DNA of 64,000 nt from Nucisporomicrobium flavum (lineage in GTDB: Bacteria > Actinomycetota > Actinomycetes > Mycobacteriales > Micromonosporaceae). The notes below the pieces were generated by a model. That model was not told the origin of the DNA. It ran no database searches and saw nothing but the letters and a program-made list of their open reading frames with translations. Within the stretch, counting starts at the first letter, position 1, and each line of letters begins with the position of its first letter. The translations under genes and the position numbers were made by a program. The stretch spans positions 248,001 through 312,000 of the forward strand of contig NZ_JADMLH010000003.1 of assembly GCF_016464385.1 (NCBI RefSeq), read 5' to 3'. This document shows, piece after piece, positions 17,726-26,498 of this stretch.

Positions 17726-18703
17726 GTGACCACCGCGTTCGACCCCTTCGGGGCGCCCGGCCCGCGCCGGCTGCCGCAGGATCCCCTGCTCAGCCTGCCC
17801 GACCATCCGTCCGGCGAATGGGCCACCGCCCGGACCGCCACGCCGCCGCCGCGGATAGGGCATCCCCGTCCGGCGCGCCGGGAGGCCGGTCCCTATCTGG
17901 CCTCGCCGGCCGGGGGAGCGCCGTACCCGGTGGTCGCCGAGCCGGACGAGATGCGCCGGCGCCGCAGCCGGCTGGTCCCGGCGTTGCTCGCGTTCGCCCT
18001 GCTCGTGGGTGGCGGGTTCATGGTCTGGCGGCTGGACCGCGCCGACAGCCGGCTGACCGCGCAGCTCGCCGCGTCACAGCAGAAGCAGGGCGAGCTGGCC
18101 GACCGGGCCGCGCGTCTGGAGAAGCAGCTGGCCGGGGTCTTCGACCCCGAGGCCATCTCGTCGTCGGTGCTGCCGAGCGTCTTCCGGGTCCGGGCCGGCA
18201 ACTTCACGGGTACGGCGTTCGCGGTCGGCGAGGGCGGCGACAAGCAGGCCAGCCTGCTCACGAACTACCACGTGGTCGAGTCCGTGTGGGAGAACGGCGG
18301 CCGCAAGGTCTTCCTGGAGCGCGGCGGGGACGAGGTCTCCGCGACGATCGTGAAGGTCAGCAAGGGCAAGGACCTGGCGCTGCTGCGGGCGTCCCGCAAG
18401 ATCGCGGGGCTGGAGACCGCGCCCGGTACGGTCAAGCCGGGCCAGCAGGTCGTCGTGGTGGGCGCGCCACTCGGTCTCGAGGACACCGTCACGACCGGCG
18501 TGGTGAGCGCGTACCGGCCCGATGACGCCGACGGCCCCTCGATCCAGTTCGACGCGCCGATCAACCCGGGGAACTCGGGCGGTCCCGTGGTGAACAGCGA
18601 CGACCAGGTCATCGGGCTCGCCACGGCCAAGGCCCGGGACGCCGAGGGCATCGGTCTCGCCGTACCGATCAAGACCGCTTGTGATGCCTTTGATGTCTGC
18701 TAA
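17726..18703 (+). CDS. Membrane-anchored trypsin-like serine protease (S1C)
   Basis: 325 residues from GTG 17726. A ~80-residue Pro-rich cytoplasmic head is followed by a membrane segment (LVPALLAFALLVGGGFMVW), a short coiled stretch (TAQLAASQQKQGELADRAAR) and a trypsin-fold domain. The catalytic triad is H182 (NYHVVE), D216 (GKDLALL) and S284 (NPGNSGGP). There is no PDZ domain, unlike DegP/HtrA. It probably acts outside the membrane in protein quality control or signalling. Its stop overlaps that of the convergent DUF3000 gene by 4 nt. The frame is open further upstream but has no supporting start site. Confidence 0.88.
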   Translation: MTTAFDPFGAPGPRRLPQDPLLSLPDHPSGEWATARTATPPPRIGHPRPARREAGPYLASPAGGAPYPVVAEPDEMRRRRSRLVPALLAFALLVGGGFMVWRLDRADSRLTAQLAASQQKQGELADRAARLEKQLAGVFDPEAISSSVLPSVFRVRAGNFTGTAFAVGEGGDKQASLLTNYHVVESVWENGGRKVFLERGGDEVSATIVKVSKGKDLALLRASRKIAGLETAPGTVKPGQQVVVVGAPLGLEDTVTTGVVSAYRPDDADGPSIQFDAPINPGNSGGPVVNSDDQVIGLATAKARDAEGIGLAVPIKTACDAFDVC

Positions 18704-19269
18704 TTGGCGGACGCGCGCTGGTGGTTGAGGGCGGTGACGCCCGGCGGGGGCAGGCCCGCGGTGGAGGCGAGCATCGTGCACCAGCCCTGCAGGTGATCGC
18801 CGAGGTCGTCGGAGGTCGGCGTCCAGGACGCGCGGATCTCCAGGTCGGCCGTCGGGGCCGGGCCGGCCAGCTCGCCGAAGCGGGTCGACGTGGTCTGGGT
18901 GATCGTGCCGCCGATCGCCGTGTACGCCGCCCCGTGCTGCTCCAGCCCGTCGGTCAGCCAGGTCCAGGCCACCGCGGGCAGCAGCGGGTCGCCGGCCAGG
19001 TCGGACTCCAGCTCGGCGGTGATCAGCGTGACCAGGCGCAGGTTGCCGCGCCACGCGTCGTGCCCGTCCGGGTCGTGGAGCAGGATCAGCCGGCCGCTGG
19101 CGACCTCCTCGCCGTCGCGCAGCACCGTGGCGCTCAGCGCGAACCCCCACGGGGCGAGCCGCTGGGGCGCGGCGATCTCCTCCAGCAGGATCTCCTCGCG
19201 CGGCGCGGAGGCGCGCAGCCCGGCCACGGCGCGGGTGAACGCCTCGGGTGCAGCGGACGTGGGCGCCAT
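18700..19269 (-). CDS. DUF3000 family protein
   Basis: 189 residues from ATG 19269 ([11 protein letters not shown]); a GTG at 19338 would add 23 residues but would nearly reach hemE. Recognisable DUF3000 features are [20 protein letters not shown], a [17 protein letters not shown] loop and [10 protein letters not shown]. The function of this actinobacterial family is not known to me. It is typically found beside hemE and RNase D, as here. No signal peptide or membrane segment. No clear ribosome site precedes either start. Confidence 0.85.
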   Translation of the reverse strand: MAPTSAAPEAFTRAVAGLRASAPREEILLEEIAAPQRLAPWGFALSATVLRDGEEVASGRLILLHDPDGHDAWRGNLRLVTLITAELESDLAGDPLLPAVAWTWLTDGLEQHGAAYTAIGGTITQTTSTRFGELAGPAPTADLEIRASWTPTSDDLGDHLQGWCTMLASTAGLPPPGVTALNHQRASAN

Positions 19270-19346
19270 GGGAGGAAGCCTATGCCGATCACTGCCTTCC
19301 GTCCGTGCGCGGCGCGCCGCAGGCGCCGGTTCACTCACGTGGCACG

Positions 19347-20390
19347 ATGTCGCGGGTGACCAACTCTCTCGCGGATTCCGCCCTCGTGCGTGCCTGCCGC
19401 GGCCTGGACGTGCCGCACACCCCCGTCTGGTTCATGCGCCAGGCCGGCCGGTCCCTGCCGGAGTACCGCAAGATCCGCGAGGGCGTCGGCATGCTCGAGT
19501 CGTGCCGCCGGCCGGACCTGGTCACCGAGATCACCCTCCAGCCGGTGCGCCGCCACGGCGTCGACGCGGCGATCCTGTTCAGCGACATCGTGGTGCCGCT
19601 GGCGGCCGCCGGGATCGACCTGGACATCGTGGCCGGCACCGGGCCCGTGGTGGCCGAGCCGATCCGCACGGCCGCCGCCGTGGAGCGCCTGCGCCCGCTG
19701 GAGCCCGGCGCGGTGGACTACGTGGCCGAGGCCGTACGCCTGCTCGTGCCCGAGCTCGGCAGCATCCCGCTGATCGGCTTCGCCGGTGCGCCGTTCACGC
19801 TGGCCAGCTACCTGATCGAGGGCGGGCCGTCGCGCACGTACGTGAAGACCAAGGCCATGATGTACGGCGACCCGGACCTGTGGCACTCGCTCTGCTCCCG
19901 CCTCGCCGACATCACGCTCACCTTCCTGCGCGTCCAGGTGGAGGCGGGGGTGAGCGCGGTCCAGCTCTTCGACTCGTGGGCGGGCGCGCTGTCCGAGGCG
20001 GACTACCGCGAGTACGTCATGCCGCATTCGGCGAAGGTGCTTACCGGCCTGGCCGACGCGGGCGTGCCGCGGATCCACTTCGGCGTCGGCACGTCCGTGC
20101 TGCTCCCGGCGATGGGGGAGGCGGGCGCGGACGTCGTGGGGGTGGACTGGCGTACGCCGCTCGACCGGGCGGCCGGGCTGGTCGGCCCGGACCGGTCCGT
20201 GCAGGGCAACCTCGACCCGGCGGTGCTGTTCGCGCCGTGGCCGGTCGTGGAGCGCGAGGCGCGCCGGGTGCTCCGGGAGGGCCGGGCGGCCCGCGGCCAC
20301 GTCTTCAACCTCGGCCACGGGGTCATGCCGGACACCGACCCGGACGTGCTGACCCGGCTCGTCGAGCTGATCCACACCGTCGGCGCCTGA
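19347..20390 (+). CDS. hemE: Uroporphyrinogen decarboxylase
   Basis: 347 residues, near the usual ~350. It removes four carboxyl groups from uroporphyrinogen III to give coproporphyrinogen III. Diagnostic N-terminal motif [16 protein letters not shown], plus [19 protein letters not shown] and [17 protein letters not shown] at 19347 chosen; GTG at 19356 is also possible. It starts a forward haem group with hemY and hemQ. It is divergent from DUF3000 over about 77 bp, which probably contains both promoters. Confidence 0.96.
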   Translation: MSRVTNSLADSALVRACRGLDVPHTPVWFMRQAGRSLPEYRKIREGVGMLESCRRPDLVTEITLQPVRRHGVDAAILFSDIVVPLAAAGIDLDIVAGTGPVVAEPIRTAAAVERLRPLEPGAVDYVAEAVRLLVPELGSIPLIGFAGAPFTLASYLIEGGPSRTYVKTKAMMYGDPDLWHSLCSRLADITLTFLRVQVEAGVSAVQLFDSWAGALSEADYREYVMPHSAKVLTGLADAGVPRIHFGVGTSVLLPAMGEAGADVVGVDWRTPLDRAAGLVGPDRSVQGNLDPAVLFAPWPVVEREARRVLREGRAARGHVFNLGHGVMPDTDPDVLTRLVELIHTVGA

Positions 20391-20503
20391 GCCCGCTCGG
20401 GACCTTCGGCCCTGGGCGATGATCCACATCGCCGGGCAGGGTGGGTGCCGTGCCGCTCACATCGGATGACCCCGCTGGCGGGGGAGCGACGGGACCTGAC
20501 AGT

Positions 20504-21910
20504 GTGGAAGGCGTGCGGAAGCGGGTGGCGATCGTCGGCGGCGGCATAGCCGGGCTGGCCGCCGCTGTGCGGATCCGGGACCGGGCGCCCGCCGACACCG
20601 AGATCATCGTGTACGAGCAGGCCGGCCGGCTCGGCGGCAAGCTGCGCACCGGTGAGCTCGCGGGCGCCATGGTCGAGCGCGGCGCCGAGTCGTTCCTCAT
20701 GGGCGCCCCCGACGGCGCCGAGTCTGCGGCGGTGCTGTTCGCGCGGCGGGTGGGGCTGGGCGGATCGCTCGTGCACCCCGCGCCGATACCGGCGGCCTTG
20801 GCCGTCGGCGGCCGGCTGGAGAAGGTGCCCGGCGGCACGCTCCTCGGCGTACCCGGCGATCTGAGCCTGCTCGGCACGGTGGCGACGCCGGCCGCGGACG
20901 CCGACCGCGACGAGGGCCGTCCGCTGCTCGAGCCCGGCGCCGACGTCGCCGTGGGCGCGCTTGTGCGGTCCCGCTACGGCGACGAGGTCGCCGACCGGCT
21001 GGTCGATCCGATGCTGGGCGGGGTGTACGCCGCCCGCGCCGATGAACTGTCCCTCGCCACGACGATGCCCGCGCTCGCCCGCACAGCCCGCACCGAGCAC
21101 ACCCTCGCGGGCGCCGTCCGGGCCGCCCAGGCCGCGTCCGTACGGGTGCCCGGCCGTCCGATCTTCGCCGCCGTGGACGGGGGCATGAGCAGCCTCGTCG
21201 CGGCCGCCGCCACCGCGAGCGGCGCCCGGATCAGCCTCGGCCTGCCGGTGCGCGAGCTGACCCGCACCGCGCACGGGTGGCGCCTGCTGCTCGGCCCGGT
21301 GCCCGCCCCGCAGACCGACGACGTCGACGCGGTGGTGCTCGCGGTGCCGGCCCGTGCGGCCGCGCGGATGCTGGCCGGCGTGGATCTCTCCGCCGCCGCC
21401 GCGGTCGAGGTGCTCGACTATGCGAGCGTCGCGCTGGCCGCGTTCGCCCTGCCGCCCGGCACGCCGCTGCCCGAGCTGTCCGGCTTCCTCGTGCCGCCGA
21501 CCGAGGGCACGCTGGTGAAGGCGGCGACGTTCTTCACCAGAAAGTGGCCGCACCTGAGCCGCCCGGACGGGCCGGTGATCGTGCGGGCCTCGCTGGGCCG
21601 GGCCGGTGAGGAGGAGCGGCTGCAGCACGACGACGCCGTCCTGCTCGAGACCGCCCACGCCGAGCTCGGCCGGCTGCTGGGGACGTCGCTGCCGGCCCCG
21701 ATCGGCTCCTGGATCCAGCGCTGGGGTGGCGGGCTGCCCCAGTACACCCCCGGCCACCTCGACCGGGTGGCCCTGGCCCGGGCCGCGTTGAGCGACCGTC
21801 CCGGGCTCGCGCTGGCCGGCGCCGCGTACGACGGTGTCGGCATCCCGGCCTGCGTGGCCAGCGGCGAGAAGGCCGCCGACGATGTTGTGAAATACCTGGA
21901 GGGGCAATGA
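20504..21910 (+). CDS. hemY: Coproporphyrinogen III/protoporphyrinogen oxidase
   Basis: 468 residues from GTG 20504, in line with family length; an in-frame GTG at 20441 would add 21 residues of low-complexity head. FAD-binding Rossmann motif [19 protein letters not shown] at the N-terminus, GGKLRT, and a C-terminal FAD block near [17 protein letters not shown]. In Gram-positive bacteria this enzyme oxidises coproporphyrinogen III to coproporphyrin III (often called CgoX). The next gene encodes the coprohaem decarboxylase and overlaps by ATGA, supporting this branch rather than the protoporphyrin route. Confidence 0.93.
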   Translation: MEGVRKRVAIVGGGIAGLAAAVRIRDRAPADTEIIVYEQAGRLGGKLRTGELAGAMVERGAESFLMGAPDGAESAAVLFARRVGLGGSLVHPAPIPAALAVGGRLEKVPGGTLLGVPGDLSLLGTVATPAADADRDEGRPLLEPGADVAVGALVRSRYGDEVADRLVDPMLGGVYAARADELSLATTMPALARTARTEHTLAGAVRAAQAASVRVPGRPIFAAVDGGMSSLVAAAATASGARISLGLPVRELTRTAHGWRLLLGPVPAPQTDDVDAVVLAVPARAAARMLAGVDLSAAAAVEVLDYASVALAAFALPPGTPLPELSGFLVPPTEGTLVKAATFFTRKWPHLSRPDGPVIVRASLGRAGEEERLQHDDAVLLETAHAELGRLLGTSLPAPIGSWIQRWGGGLPQYTPGHLDRVALARAALSDRPGLALAGAAYDGVGIPACVASGEKAADDVVKYLEGQ

Positions 21911-22611
21911 GCGAGGCGCAGACGAATGCCGCGCGGATCAACGAGCTGAACGCGACGATCCGCTACACGATGTGGTCGGTCTTCCGGGCCGCCACGCCGC
22001 TGCCGGCGCTGCGCGACGAGCTGTCCGGCGAGGTGGACGCGCTGTTCGAGCAGCTCGGCGGCAAGGACGTCACGATCCGCGGCACGTACGACGTCTCCGG
22101 GCTGCGCGCCGACGCCGACGTGATGATCTGGTGGCACTCCTCGTCCCCGGACGCGCTGCAGGAGGCGTACGGGCTGTTCCGGCGTACCGCCCTGGGCCGG
22201 CACCTGACGCCCGTGTGGTCGCAGATGGCGCTGCACCGCCCCGCGGAGTTCAACAAGAGCCACCTGCCCGCGTTCCTGGCCGGTGAGGAGGCGCGGCCGT
22301 ACATCTGCGTGTACCCGTTCGTGCGCTCGTACGAGTGGTACCTGCTGCCCGACGAGGAGCGCCGCGCGATGCTCGCCGAGCACGGCCGGCTGGCCCGTGG
22401 CTACCCGGACGTCCGGGCCAACACGGTGGCGTCGTTCGCGCTGGGCGACTACGAGTGGATGCTCGCCTTCGAGGCCGACGAGCTGCACCGCATCGTCGAC
22501 CTGATGCGGGATCTGCGGGCTTCCGGTGCCCGCCGGCACGTGCGCGAAGAGGTGCCGTTCTACACCGGGCGCCGCCGCTCGGTCGCGGAGATCGTGGCCG
22601 CGCTGCCCTGA
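21907..22611 (+). CDS. hemQ: Coprohaem decarboxylase (chlorite dismutase-like HemQ)
   Basis: 234 residues of the Dyp/chlorite-dismutase fold. The enzyme uses H2O2 to decarboxylate iron-coproporphyrin III to haem b. By alignment of motifs from memory, the catalytic tyrosine is Y136 in [12 protein letters not shown] and the proximal haem ligand is H159 in AEHGRLAR. The ATG overlaps the hemY stop (ATGA), so the two are coupled. The ferrochelatase (hemH/cpfC) that supplies its substrate is not in the window. A strong hairpin follows the stop. Confidence 0.94.
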   Translation: MSEAQTNAARINELNATIRYTMWSVFRAATPLPALRDELSGEVDALFEQLGGKDVTIRGTYDVSGLRADADVMIWWHSSSPDALQEAYGLFRRTALGRHLTPVWSQMALHRPAEFNKSHLPAFLAGEEARPYICVYPFVRSYEWYLLPDEERRAMLAEHGRLARGYPDVRANTVASFALGDYEWMLAFEADELHRIVDLMRDLRASGARRHVREEVPFYTGRRRSVAEIVAALP

Positions 22612-22619
22612 CCGTCGCT

Positions 22620-22652
22620 GTCGGCGGAGGACCGGTCGGGTCCTCCGCCGAC
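22620..22652. terminator. Bidirectional terminator between hemQ and DUF4360 gene
   Basis: A perfect 14-bp stem, with GTCGGCGGAGGACC at 22620-22633 against GGTCCTCCGCCGAC at 22639-22652, and a 5-nt loop. It lies 8 nt after hemQ and 6 nt beyond the convergent DUF4360 stop, so it can serve both. Confidence 0.8.
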
Positions 22653-22658
22653 GTCACG

Positions 22659-23306
22659 TCAGTGGCACTCTCTCCAGGCGAAGTGGTACGTCGTGGAGAT
22701 GCTGCCGTCGGTGGAGTCCATCGTCACGAAGCTGGTGTCCGTCGAGGTGCCCTTGCTGACCCGCAGCTCGGTGTTGATGTTGAGGTTGCGCATCTCGCCG
22801 CACGGGTGCCACACCATGGCGGCAACCGGTACGTCGTCGCTGACCATCCAGTTGTCGTCGAGCGGCGAGGCGAGCGGGTGGCTGGTGTAGGTGCCCTGGC
22901 TCATGCCCTGGAAGTAGTAGTTCGCCCGCTGGGTCGCAGAGGCGCCCTGCTTCACGAGGCCGTACCCGCGGTAGTCCACCTTGGCGATCGCGAAGGTGAA
23001 ACCCTGCGGTACGTGGACGAGCACGTTGAGCTGGCAGTTCTTGCGGCCTTCGGTGCTGGAGATGCCCGGCCCGACCTGGGCCAGGTATTCGCTGTAGATG
23101 GCCGTGAAGGCCGTGTTGTCCGGGGAGACCGCGACGTCGGCCGTTCCGGGCTTGCACCCCGAGCCGGCCATGGCCACCAGGTCGATGACGATGTGGTCGG
23201 CCGGCGGATCGTCGAGGATGCTACCGGCGGAGGCGGGTGAACTCACCCACGCCGGCGAGGCGAGCAGTGCCAGGACGATGCCTGCACGAGCCAGCAATTT
23301 ACGCAT
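22659..23306 (-). CDS. Secreted DUF4360 protein, copy 1
   Basis: 215 residues from ATG 23306, with AAGGAG 5 nt upstream. N-terminal Sec signal MRKLLARAGIVLALLASPAW with likely cleavage after SSPASA. The mature part shows the DUF4360 pattern: GSGCKPGTADVAVSPDNTAF, GRKNCQLNVLVHVPQGF, VDYRGYGLVK and NYYFQG. Four cysteines (GC, NC, PC, EC) suggest two disulfides. The family is found in bacteria and fungi and has no established role that I know. It is divergent from a second copy. The frame remains open well upstream of the start but has no coding support there. Confidence 0.88.
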   Translation of the reverse strand: MRKLLARAGIVLALLASPAWVSSPASAGSILDDPPADHIVIDLVAMAGSGCKPGTADVAVSPDNTAFTAIYSEYLAQVGPGISSTEGRKNCQLNVLVHVPQGFTFAIAKVDYRGYGLVKQGASATQRANYYFQGMSQGTYTSHPLASPLDDNWMVSDDVPVAAMVWHPCGEMRNLNINTELRVSKGTSTDTSFVTMDSTDGSISTTYHFAWRECH

Positions 23307-23728
23307 GGGACTCCTTCCGAATGTGGTGCGACGACGCGCGCGGCTCGATGCTAAGAATGCAAATCGATGGAAGTCAATGAAACGAATAGCCGATATGGCG
23401 ACTCGGTTACTCGGCCGCCCCTGAAGAAAGCACACACGCACCTTCCGGCCAAACCGGGACAGGCGGGCGCGGGCGGCGCCCGAATCATCCCCGTTGAGTC
23501 GCCTATGGATACTCAGTCGAGCGGCGTCCACCAGGGAGTAAGCGGTCGCTGGGGATCGTGAGTCCGATTGACTACAGTCAATGCTTGTGTCCGGGCTCCG
23601 TGCTGCCTTACATTCCTTCGCGGGGTGTACCGAGGTCACCTCCCGTGGGCGACGAAGCTCGCGATAATGCGGCGACGCTGCACGCACTGATTCAGTCGAC
23701 ATTGAGCTCTTGAACCGAGGGGAATGCT
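23307..23728. promoter_or_regulatory. 422-bp divergent intergenic region between the DUF4360 genes
   Basis: No gene is supported here. Base composition drops clearly below the neighbours (for example 23355-23400 is rich in A and T), as expected for two outward promoters. It contains the ATTGACT/AGTCAAT dyad at 23567-23582 and a smaller ACTGA-T-TCAGT dyad at 23686-23696. The length is large for this compact genome, so a regulatory function or a decayed gene is possible. Confidence 0.5.
23567..23582. promoter_or_regulatory. 16-bp dyad, candidate operator
   Basis: ATTGACT-AC-AGTCAAT is a perfect inverted repeat with a 2-nt centre. It lies about 150 nt before the forward DUF4360 gene, in the AT-richer divergent promoter region. 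The regulator is unknown. Confidence 0.35.
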
Positions 23729-24370
23729 ATGAAAGAAAGTCTCGTCGGTGCGAGACACGCGATTGTCGCCGTACTCGGTACGGTTCTCGCGTTGTCCGCC
23801 TCCGCCCCCGCACACGCTGCCGCCGCCGCTGCCCCGGAGGGAGCGGTCACGGTCGAGGTCATCGCGGCCAACGGCTCCGGCTGCGCGCCCGGCACGGCCA
23901 CGGTCGTCGCCGCCCCCGACAAGAGCGGCTTCCGGATCAAGTACCACGACTTCGTCGCGCAGGCCGGCGCCGGCGCCGACCCGACGGACCGCCGCAAGAA
24001 CTGCCAGGTCGGTGTCGTCGTCTCCGTGCCGGCCGGCTGGACGTTCGCGATCGCCGAGGCCGACTACCGCGGCCGTGCCCGGCTCGCCGGCGGGGCGACC
24101 GGCCTGCAGCGCACCAACTACTACTGGCAGGGGTCGTCGGACAACAGCCGGACCGAGGAGACGTTCTCCGGCCCGTACAGCGGCTACTGGTCGACGGAGG
24201 ACGTCGCCCCGGTGCTGGTGTACCTGCCCTGCTCGGAGCAGAAGGTGCTGAACATCAACACCGAGCTGCGGGTGGACGCCGCGGCGACCGCGCCCCGCAG
24301 CAGCATGTCGATGACGACGAGCGAGGGAGACGTCGACACCCTGTTCAACTTCAGCTGGGTGCGCTGCTGA
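23729..24370 (+). CDS. Secreted DUF4360 protein, copy 2
   Basis: 213 residues from ATG 23729 with GAGGGGA upstream. Signal peptide with hydrophobic core HAIVAVLGTVLALSASAP and likely cleavage after AHA. The mature domain repeats the family pattern: GSGCAPGTATVVAAPDKSGF, RKNCQVGVVVSVPAGW, ADYRGRARL and TNYYWQG, and ends FNFSWVRC. The four-cysteine plan matches copy 1. Its last 20 nt overlap the convergent GNAT gene. The two copies are clearly diverged, so the duplication is old or each was acquired separately. Confidence 0.88.
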   Translation: MKESLVGARHAIVAVLGTVLALSASAPAHAAAAAAPEGAVTVEVIAANGSGCAPGTATVVAAPDKSGFRIKYHDFVAQAGAGADPTDRRKNCQVGVVVSVPAGWTFAIAEADYRGRARLAGGATGLQRTNYYWQGSSDNSRTEETFSGPYSGYWSTEDVAPVLVYLPCSEQKVLNINTELRVDAAATAPRSSMSMTTSEGDVDTLFNFSWVRC

Positions 24371-24821
24371 CAGCTCCGGAACGCTTCATCGGTACGTGGG
24401 GGATGCCGTCCTCCACGTACCGTTCTCCTGTGATCTCGAAGCCGAAGCGCGCGTAGAAGCCGGCCAGGTGTGCCTGTGCGCCGAGCACGGCCGGCCGGTT
24501 GCCGACGACGGTGAGCGCGTGCTCCATGAGCCGGCTCGCGTGGCCGCCCTGGCGTGCGGCCGGCGCGGTCACCACCCGGCCGATCCGCTCGGTGCCGCCG
24601 CCGTCGTCGAGGATGCGCAGGTACGCCAGGACGTCGTCGCCGCGCTGCAGCCACACGTGCCGGGTGCCGGGCTCGGCGTCGCGGCCGTCCAGCTCCGGGT
24701 ACGGGCACGTCTGCTCGACGACGAACACGTCGACGCGCAGCTTGAGGATCGCGTACAGGGTGGTGTTGTCGAGGTCGCGGAACGACGCCACCCGGATCTC
24801 GTCGCAGGGCTGCGGATGCAT
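24351..24821 (-). CDS. GNAT acetyltransferase, ElaA-like
   Basis: 156 residues of a single GNAT domain. ElaA-type features are AILKLRVDVFVVEQTCPYPE near the N-terminus, RVVTAPAARQGGHASRLM as the acetyl-CoA pyrophosphate loop, and GFYARFGFEITGERYVEDGI at the C-terminus. The substrate of ElaA proteins is not established. ATG start at 24821. Its 3' end overlaps the DUF4360 gene by 20 nt on the opposite strand. No signal or membrane segment. Confidence 0.88.
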   Translation of the reverse strand: MHPQPCDEIRVASFRDLDNTTLYAILKLRVDVFVVEQTCPYPELDGRDAEPGTRHVWLQRGDDVLAYLRILDDGGGTERIGRVVTAPAARQGGHASRLMEHALTVVGNRPAVLGAQAHLAGFYARFGFEITGERYVEDGIPHVPMKRSGAVSSAPS

Positions 24822-24895
24822 CCGCCGATCTTATGCGTCACCCCTGCACACCTCCGGCGTTGATCAACGAGGAGGCCCGTATTCCAGGAGTTGAC

Positions 24896-25171
24896 ATGAT
24901 CAAGCGCAGCAAGCTGTTCGGCAACAAGACCCGGGTGACGTTCTGCCTGCCCAAGGACGCCCCGCAGGGGCCGGTCAGCGTGGTCGGCACGTTCAACGAC
25001 TGGGAGCCCGGCCTGCACGAGCTCAAGCCGCGGCGCGACGGGATGCGTACCGTCACCCTGCGCCTGGACCCCGGCCACTACCGCTTCCGCTACCTCGCGT
25101 CCGACGGGGTGTGGCTCGACGACGAGCACGCCGACGAGGTGGGCCCGCACGGCAGCGAGTTGCGCCTCTGA
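24896..25171 (+). CDS. Stand-alone CBM48/isoamylase-N-like protein
   Basis: 91 residues from ATG 24896 with CCAGGAG upstream. Nearly the whole protein is one early-set beta-sandwich of the CBM48/AMPK-glycogen-binding type, with VSVVGTFNDWEPGLHELKP and HYRFRYLASDGVWLDDEHAD. In full-length enzymes this domain precedes glycogen debranching or branching catalytic domains. Here no catalytic domain is attached, so it may be a free glycogen- or glucan-binding adaptor. Neighbours give no carbohydrate context. Confidence 0.85.
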   Translation: MIKRSKLFGNKTRVTFCLPKDAPQGPVSVVGTFNDWEPGLHELKPRRDGMRTVTLRLDPGHYRFRYLASDGVWLDDEHADEVGPHGSELRL

Positions 25172-25244
25172 CGTTTCGCAGCGGAGGCCCGGGGAACGTC
25201 CCTATCTTTAGTTGACAATGCAAGCAACTACGGAAGGGGTCCTT

Positions 25245-25850
25245 GTGGCCACCGCAAAACTGGCAGTCATCTACTACTCGTCCACCGGCACGGTCCATGC
25301 CATGGCCGAGCGGCTGCAGCAGGCCGGCGAGAAGGCCGGCGCCGAGGTCCGCCTGCGCCAGGTGCCCGAGCTCGCGCCGCCGGAGGCCATCGCCTCGAAC
25401 GCGGCCTGGAGTCAGCACTTCGACCGGACCAAGGACGAGCCCAAGGCCACCGCCGACGACGTCGTCTGGGCCGACGCGGTGCTGTTCGGCAGCCCGACCC
25501 GGTACGGCAACATCACCAGCCAGCTCAAGCAGTTCATCGACACGCTCGGCCCGCAGTGGCAGCAGGGTCTGCTCGCCGACAAGGCGTACGCGGGCTTCAC
25601 CTCGACGATGACCGCGCACGGCGGCCAGGAGTCGACGCTGCTCGCGCTCTACAACACGATCTACCACTTCGGCGGCGTCGTGGTCGCGCCCGGTTACACC
25701 GACCCGCTGAAGTTCGCCGACGGCAACCCGTACGGCGTCTCGCACGTCACCGGCGGCACGAACGACGCCCCGCTGACCGACGTCCAGTTCGCCGCGCTCG
25801 ACCACATGGCCCAGCGGATCATCCGGATCGCCGAGAAGCTGCGGTCCTGA
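25245..25850 (+). CDS. wrbA: NAD(P)H:quinone oxidoreductase, WrbA family
   Basis: 201 residues from GTG 25245 (MATAKLAVIYYSSTG) with GGAAGGGG upstream; ATG 25218 would add nine residues. Flavodoxin-like fold with the FMN phosphate loop YYSSTGTVHAMA, then FGSPTRYGNITSQLKQFID, and FTSTMTAHGGQESTLLAL, which is diagnostic for WrbA. It performs two-electron quinone reduction, protecting against oxidative stress. Monocistronic, with 73 nt upstream. The stretch TTGACA at 25212 could be part of a promoter. Confidence 0.93.
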   Translation: MATAKLAVIYYSSTGTVHAMAERLQQAGEKAGAEVRLRQVPELAPPEAIASNAAWSQHFDRTKDEPKATADDVVWADAVLFGSPTRYGNITSQLKQFIDTLGPQWQQGLLADKAYAGFTSTMTAHGGQESTLLALYNTIYHFGGVVVAPGYTDPLKFADGNPYGVSHVTGGTNDAPLTDVQFAALDHMAQRIIRIAEKLRS

Positions 25851-25913
25851 CGTCCGATCCGGTACGGGCGACCTGCACGAATGCATCGCCGCCGGGGTGG
25901 CACACTGTCCGCC

Positions 25914-26120
25914 GTGGTCAAGAAGTTCGAGGCGGATCTGAGCGGCGCGCAGTGGCGCCGCAGTGCAACGTCGGGAGAGGCGGCCGTGGAGGTTGCCCTG
26001 CTGGACGACGGGGTGGCCGTACGCGACTCGCGGCGCCCGGAAGGCGATGTCCTCTTCTTCACGCCGGCCGAGTGGGACGCCTTCGTGGGCGGCGCGAAAG
26101 ATGGGGAATTTGATCTGTAG
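25914..26120 (+). CDS. DUF397 protein
   Basis: 68 residues from GTG 25914. Features of DUF397 are AQWRRSATSGEAAVEVALLDDG, VAVRDSRRPEGDVLFFTPAEW and a GEFDL end. DUF397 proteins are small actinobacterial partners, often next to an XRE-type regulator, and in some cases act with it as a toxin-antitoxin-like or developmental pair. No such regulator is adjacent here, so this is an orphan copy. A further in-frame start exists at 25881, but the sequence before 25914 looks non-coding. Confidence 0.8.
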   Translation: MVKKFEADLSGAQWRRSATSGEAAVEVALLDDGVAVRDSRRPEGDVLFFTPAEWDAFVGGAKDGEFDL

Positions 26121-26174
26121 GCAGGTTCTTGAGAATCAACCCGAAGAGTGTTCATTTCTGGTTACTGTGCGGAT

Positions 26175-26429
26175 ATGACCAACTACGAGGGTTCTGACCT
26201 GCTGAAGAAGGTGGAGCGGTACGAGGCTGCCGTGACGGAGCTCAAGGCCGCCCACGACGACGTCAAGGACGTCCTGATCGAGGCCATCCTGTTCGACCGC
26301 TGGCAGCAGCTCGGCACCCAGCTCGGCTTCAAGGCCGAGCAGCCGGCCGCGAAGACCGAGGAGCCGAACCGGGACCTCGCCCAGCTCAACCAGCAGATCT
26401 CCGCGATGAGCGAGTCCTGGTCCCGTTGA
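26175..26429 (+). CDS. Small hypothetical helical protein
   Basis: 84 residues from ATG 26175 (MTNYEGSDLLKK). The sequence is strongly charged and helical, with heptad-like spacing in LLKKVERYEAAVTELKAAHD, so a coiled coil is likely. There are no cysteines, signal or membrane segment. I do not recognise the family. It is followed by a hairpin and then thyA. The upstream 50 bp are relatively AT-rich and could be its promoter. Confidence 0.6.
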   Translation: MTNYEGSDLLKKVERYEAAVTELKAAHDDVKDVLIEAILFDRWQQLGTQLGFKAEQPAAKTEEPNRDLAQLNQQISAMSESWSR

Positions 26430-26448
26430 CGCCGATGTGATCCGCGAC

Positions 26449-26473
26449 GCCCGGGGCGCACCCCGCCCCGGGC
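26449..26473 (+). terminator. Hairpin between small ORF and thyA
   Basis: GCCCGGGGCG at 26449-26458 pairs with CGCCCCGGGC at 26464-26473 around a 5-nt loop. It begins 20 nt after the stop of the small gene and ends 25 nt before the thyA start. It may end the upstream transcript or form part of the thyA leader. Confidence 0.55.
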
Positions 26474-26498
26474 CCGCGGAGGCGCTACCGTGTCGGCC

